Shown piece by piece: positions 62,378 to 64,000 of a stretch of 64,000 bases of DNA. This stretch comes from Maribacter sp. 1_MG-2023 (GTDB taxonomy: Bacteria > Bacteroidota > Bacteroidia > Flavobacteriales > Flavobacteriaceae): positions 62,001 to 126,000 of the forward strand of contig NZ_JAUOPN010000012.1 of NCBI RefSeq assembly GCF_030547005.1. Direction: 5' to 3'. Numbering within the stretch: the stretch's first letter is position 1; each line of letters starts with the position of its first letter. The notes beneath the pieces were generated by a model, which was not told the origin of the DNA, made no database searches, and saw nothing but the letters and a program-made list of their open reading frames with translations. Position numbers and translations under genes: made by a program.

Positions 62378-63772
62378 CTACTCGTTATTCAGACCTTTTT
62401 CAAGAACCGATTTGATACCCGCTAAATTTTCAGAAAATTCCATCATTTGGGAAAGTACTTGTGCCATTTCATTAGCATTACCAAATCCTTTTAGCTTATT
62501 GTTCTTTACAAATTGTTCTTTAATAGCACTCCAACGTATATCTTCTTCTGTTGAAAGGTTTCCTATTAACTCATTGTACTTTAGTAAATTAGCTTCAGCA
62601 GATCCTGTCAAGGTTTGTGCTTCGTTTTCATAATGAGAACGTAACATGGTGTTTAGTTCTTTTTCGTTCATGATAGGTACAATTTGAGCCACTAATTTAT
62701 TCATATCTCTATAAGAGCCTTGAAGTTTAAAAGAAGGCTCTGTACGATATTCGTCTTGCATTGCAGCACTTTTAATGTATGTTGCATTTACTTTCAACAA
62801 AACGTCTCTAACCCGTAGTACTTTTTCAAGTACCTTTTTATATTCTTCAACTTCTTGACTAGAATGGTTACCAATAAGTTGACCTTCGTCAGATTTAGAT
62901 TCTATTTGTTCTACCAATGTATACACATCGTCAAATTCCTTACTTGCCAATTGCTGCAAAATAGGATTTGCGGTAAGTGAATTTTCAATTAAACTTAGTC
63001 TGAACAAGTGTTCTGTTTCGCCAATAATATCACCAAGGTTGTAAATATCGGCACGGTTGGCTAACATATCTGGAATTTGAAATTTTTCTCCGCTTTCCGT
63101 ATATGGATTACCTGCCATTATTACGCAGAATTTTTTACCACGTAAATCGTATGTTTTAGGCTGACCTTCGTATACACCTTCTATTTTACGAGTACCATCT
63201 GATAAGGAAATGAACTTTTGTAAAAATTCTGGATTACAATGCTGAATATCATCAATATATAGCATCACGTTATTTCCCATTTCAAAAGCAAGATTCAATT
63301 TTTTAAGTTCTTCACGAGCAGCACTGTTCTTTGCAGAAGCAGGGTCTACATTGGTAACCTCATGACCAATTGCCGGTCCATTTATTTTAACGAAAATTAA
63401 ACCAAGTCGGTTTGCTATGTATTCCATCAAGGTGGTTTTACCATAACCTGGTGGCGATATCAAAAGCAACATACCCATTCTATCGGTACGTTTGTTTGCA
63501 CCTACCGTACCTAGTTGTTTCGCTAAATTGTTACCGAAAATTGGAAGATATACTTCATCAATTAATTTATTACGTACGAAAGACGTAAGCACTCTTGGCT
63601 TAAATTCTTCTAACTTTAAATCAATTTTTAGCTTTTCGGTTATTTCGTGTTTTGTCTTTTTAAACTTTAAAAATGCGGGGACTTCATCTGAAACAAATAA
63701 ATTCATTCTAGAAATAAAATCATGATAATTGAACGAATAAACTCCTTCAACAATAGTTTCATGAAATGATAC
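62378..63772 (-). CDS. AAA+ ATPase, C-terminal part of a larger (DNA repair ATPase-type) protein, 5' end missing
   Basis: The first ATG is at 63706 (442 residues), but the same frame runs on upstream to 63772 with protein-like codons (SFHETIVEGVYSFNYHDFISR), and then meets a stop. Walker A SPPGYGKTT is at residues 84-92, Walker B MLYIDDI near 147, and a sensor GNPYTESGEKF near 202. From memory, flavobacterial proteins with this C-terminus are about 1,600 residues long and start with coiled-coil domains, so roughly two thirds would be absent. The break coincides with the break of a + strand gene fragment. Activity of the remaining part is uncertain. Confidence 0.75.
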   Translation of the reverse strand, partial: VSFHETIVEGVYSFNYHDFISRMNLFVSDEVPAFLKFKKTKHEITEKLKIDLKLEEFKPRVLTSFVRNKLIDEVYLPIFGNNLAKQLGTVGANKRTDRMGMLLLISPPGYGKTTLMEYIANRLGLIFVKINGPAIGHEVTNVDPASAKNSAAREELKKLNLAFEMGNNVMLYIDDIQHCNPEFLQKFISLSDGTRKIEGVYEGQPKTYDLRGKKFCVIMAGNPYTESGEKFQIPDMLANRADIYNLGDIIGETEHLFRLSLIENSLTANPILQQLASKEFDDVYTLVEQIESKSDEGQLIGNHSSQEVEEYKKVLEKVLRVRDVLLKVNATYIKSAAMQDEYRTEPSFKLQGSYRDMNKLVAQIVPIMNEKELNTMLRSHYENEAQTLTGSAEANLLKYNELIGNLSTEEDIRWSAIKEQFVKNNKLKGFGNANEMAQVLSQMMEFSENLAGIKSVLEKGLNNE

Positions 63773-63953
63773 TTATGTTTTACGTGCCGAGCACAAAAAT
63801 GTAGATGATGTAGAATTACAACCTAAAGAAATAAAAGAGATGTGGCGTGTTAGATACGTGTTCTATCACAGATTACCAGAGACCAACTTTAATCTAGAAG
63901 AGAAGTTATTTCAATTAGAAAAAGATTTCGATAGACTTAAAAATGAGCGGTAA
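63765..63953 (+). pseudogene. 3'-terminal fragment of a truncated gene on the plus strand
   Basis: An open frame of 62 codons without an upstream start encodes YVLRAEHKNVDDVELQPKEI, then MWRVRYVFYHRLPETNF and a coiled-coil end (LEEKLFQLEKDFDRLKNER), followed by TAA and at once by a hairpin terminator. It looks like the end of a real gene. Upstream is a TGA at 63762 and then the minus-strand ATPase, so its 5' part is missing. A short protein starting at an internal ATG (63840) is a weaker alternative. Family not recognised. Confidence 0.5.
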
Positions 63954-63955
63954 TA

Positions 63956-63987
63956 AAAAAAGCTCTTCCTTTCTGAAGAGCTTTTTA
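63956..63987 (+). terminator. Terminator behind the plus-strand gene fragment
   Basis: AAAAAGCTCTTC pairs with GAAGAGCTTTTT, loop CTTTCT-like, T run; it begins 3 bases after the TAA. Confidence 0.8.
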
Positions 63988-64000
63988 TTAAACTTGAAAG

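Noticed and set aside
63757-63766. Palindrome TTTCATGAAA as a recombination or attachment site
   Set aside because: A 10-bp AT-rich palindrome is expected by chance here; no integrase or repeat copy was seen.
1-64000. CRISPR arrays, tRNA/rRNA genes, insertion sequences, prophage
   Set aside because: No regularly spaced repeats, cloverleaf-like sequences, transposase or phage genes were found on reading both strands.

Overview
The window looks like a chromosomal segment of a marine flavobacterium (Bacteroidota, family Flavobacteriaceae). It is AT-rich and shows little Shine-Dalgarno signal. Several genes are preceded by the Bacteroidota -7 promoter motif TAnnTTTG. The sigma factor has the short Bacteroidota RpoD form, and there are many families typical of the group (DUF4494, DUF6090, DUF6134, DUF6515, DUF2490, LytS/LytTR pairs). 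Three surface-type lipoproteins begin, just after the lipidated Cys, with the Ser/Asp-rich export tag of this phylum. I saw no tRNA, rRNA, CRISPR array, insertion sequence or prophage.

Layout. 0-5.7 kb: NCS2 purine permease, Gly-rich secreted protein, nitroreductase, then hxlB-hxlA (formaldehyde fixation by the ribulose monophosphate route) divergent from an AraC regulator. 6-8.8 kb: a TRAP transporter operon (DctP-DctQ-DctM). 9-13.5 kb: an RpoD-family sigma factor with a very long hairpin terminator, and a hybrid PAS histidine kinase with a single-domain receiver. 13.7-18.9 kb: DEAD-box helicase, secreted M8-like metalloprotease, patatin, and a decayed duplicate of the patatin 3' end. 19-22.2 kb: a TetR-led operon (TIP30-like reductase, nitroreductase, YqhD-like aldehyde reductase). 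22.3-31.7 kb: transporter, degenerate one-domain helicase, RssA-like patatin, envelope proteins, KefC-KefF pair, MarC, phytase-like lipoprotein, nitroreductase. 31-37.7 kb: a decaying region with two copies of a Yellow/major-royal-jelly-like protein and of a small monooxygenase, plus an amber-interrupted betaine-binding protein, a frameshifted AlkB, and gene remnants. 37.8-41.9 kb: SDR, succinate-semialdehyde-type dehydrogenase, CurA-like reductase, DJ-1/Hsp31-like protein. 42-50.5 kb: a cluster of CotH kinase, EF-hand, two YHYH lipoproteins, SCO1 and YwqK-like proteins beside a divergent LytS/LytTR two-component system. 50.7-64 kb: DUF4494, GreA-like factor, sortilin/BNR protein, a MORN/DUF2490 envelope cluster, zinc-ribbon SDR, DbpA-like helicase, J-domain/KTSC protein and a truncated AAA+ ATPase.

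Two themes stand out. First, reactive aldehyde, quinone and electrophile handling recurs (HxlAB, YqhD, CurA, DJ-1, three nitroreductases, KefC/KefF, ALDH). A near-identical TetR-type palindrome sits just upstream of the -7 element of both the tetR operon (19.07 kb) and the curA-DJ-1 operon (40.03 kb), which predicts one regulon over 21 kb. Second, the CotH/EF-hand/YHYH/SCO1 cluster with its own LytS/LytTR pair looks like a coherent, cell-surface, metal-linked system that I cannot match to a described pathway; it is the best candidate for something new. The window also contains an unusual number of broken genes, and ends with two truncated genes joined head to head at about 63.77 kb, which may be a rearrangement or an assembly join.
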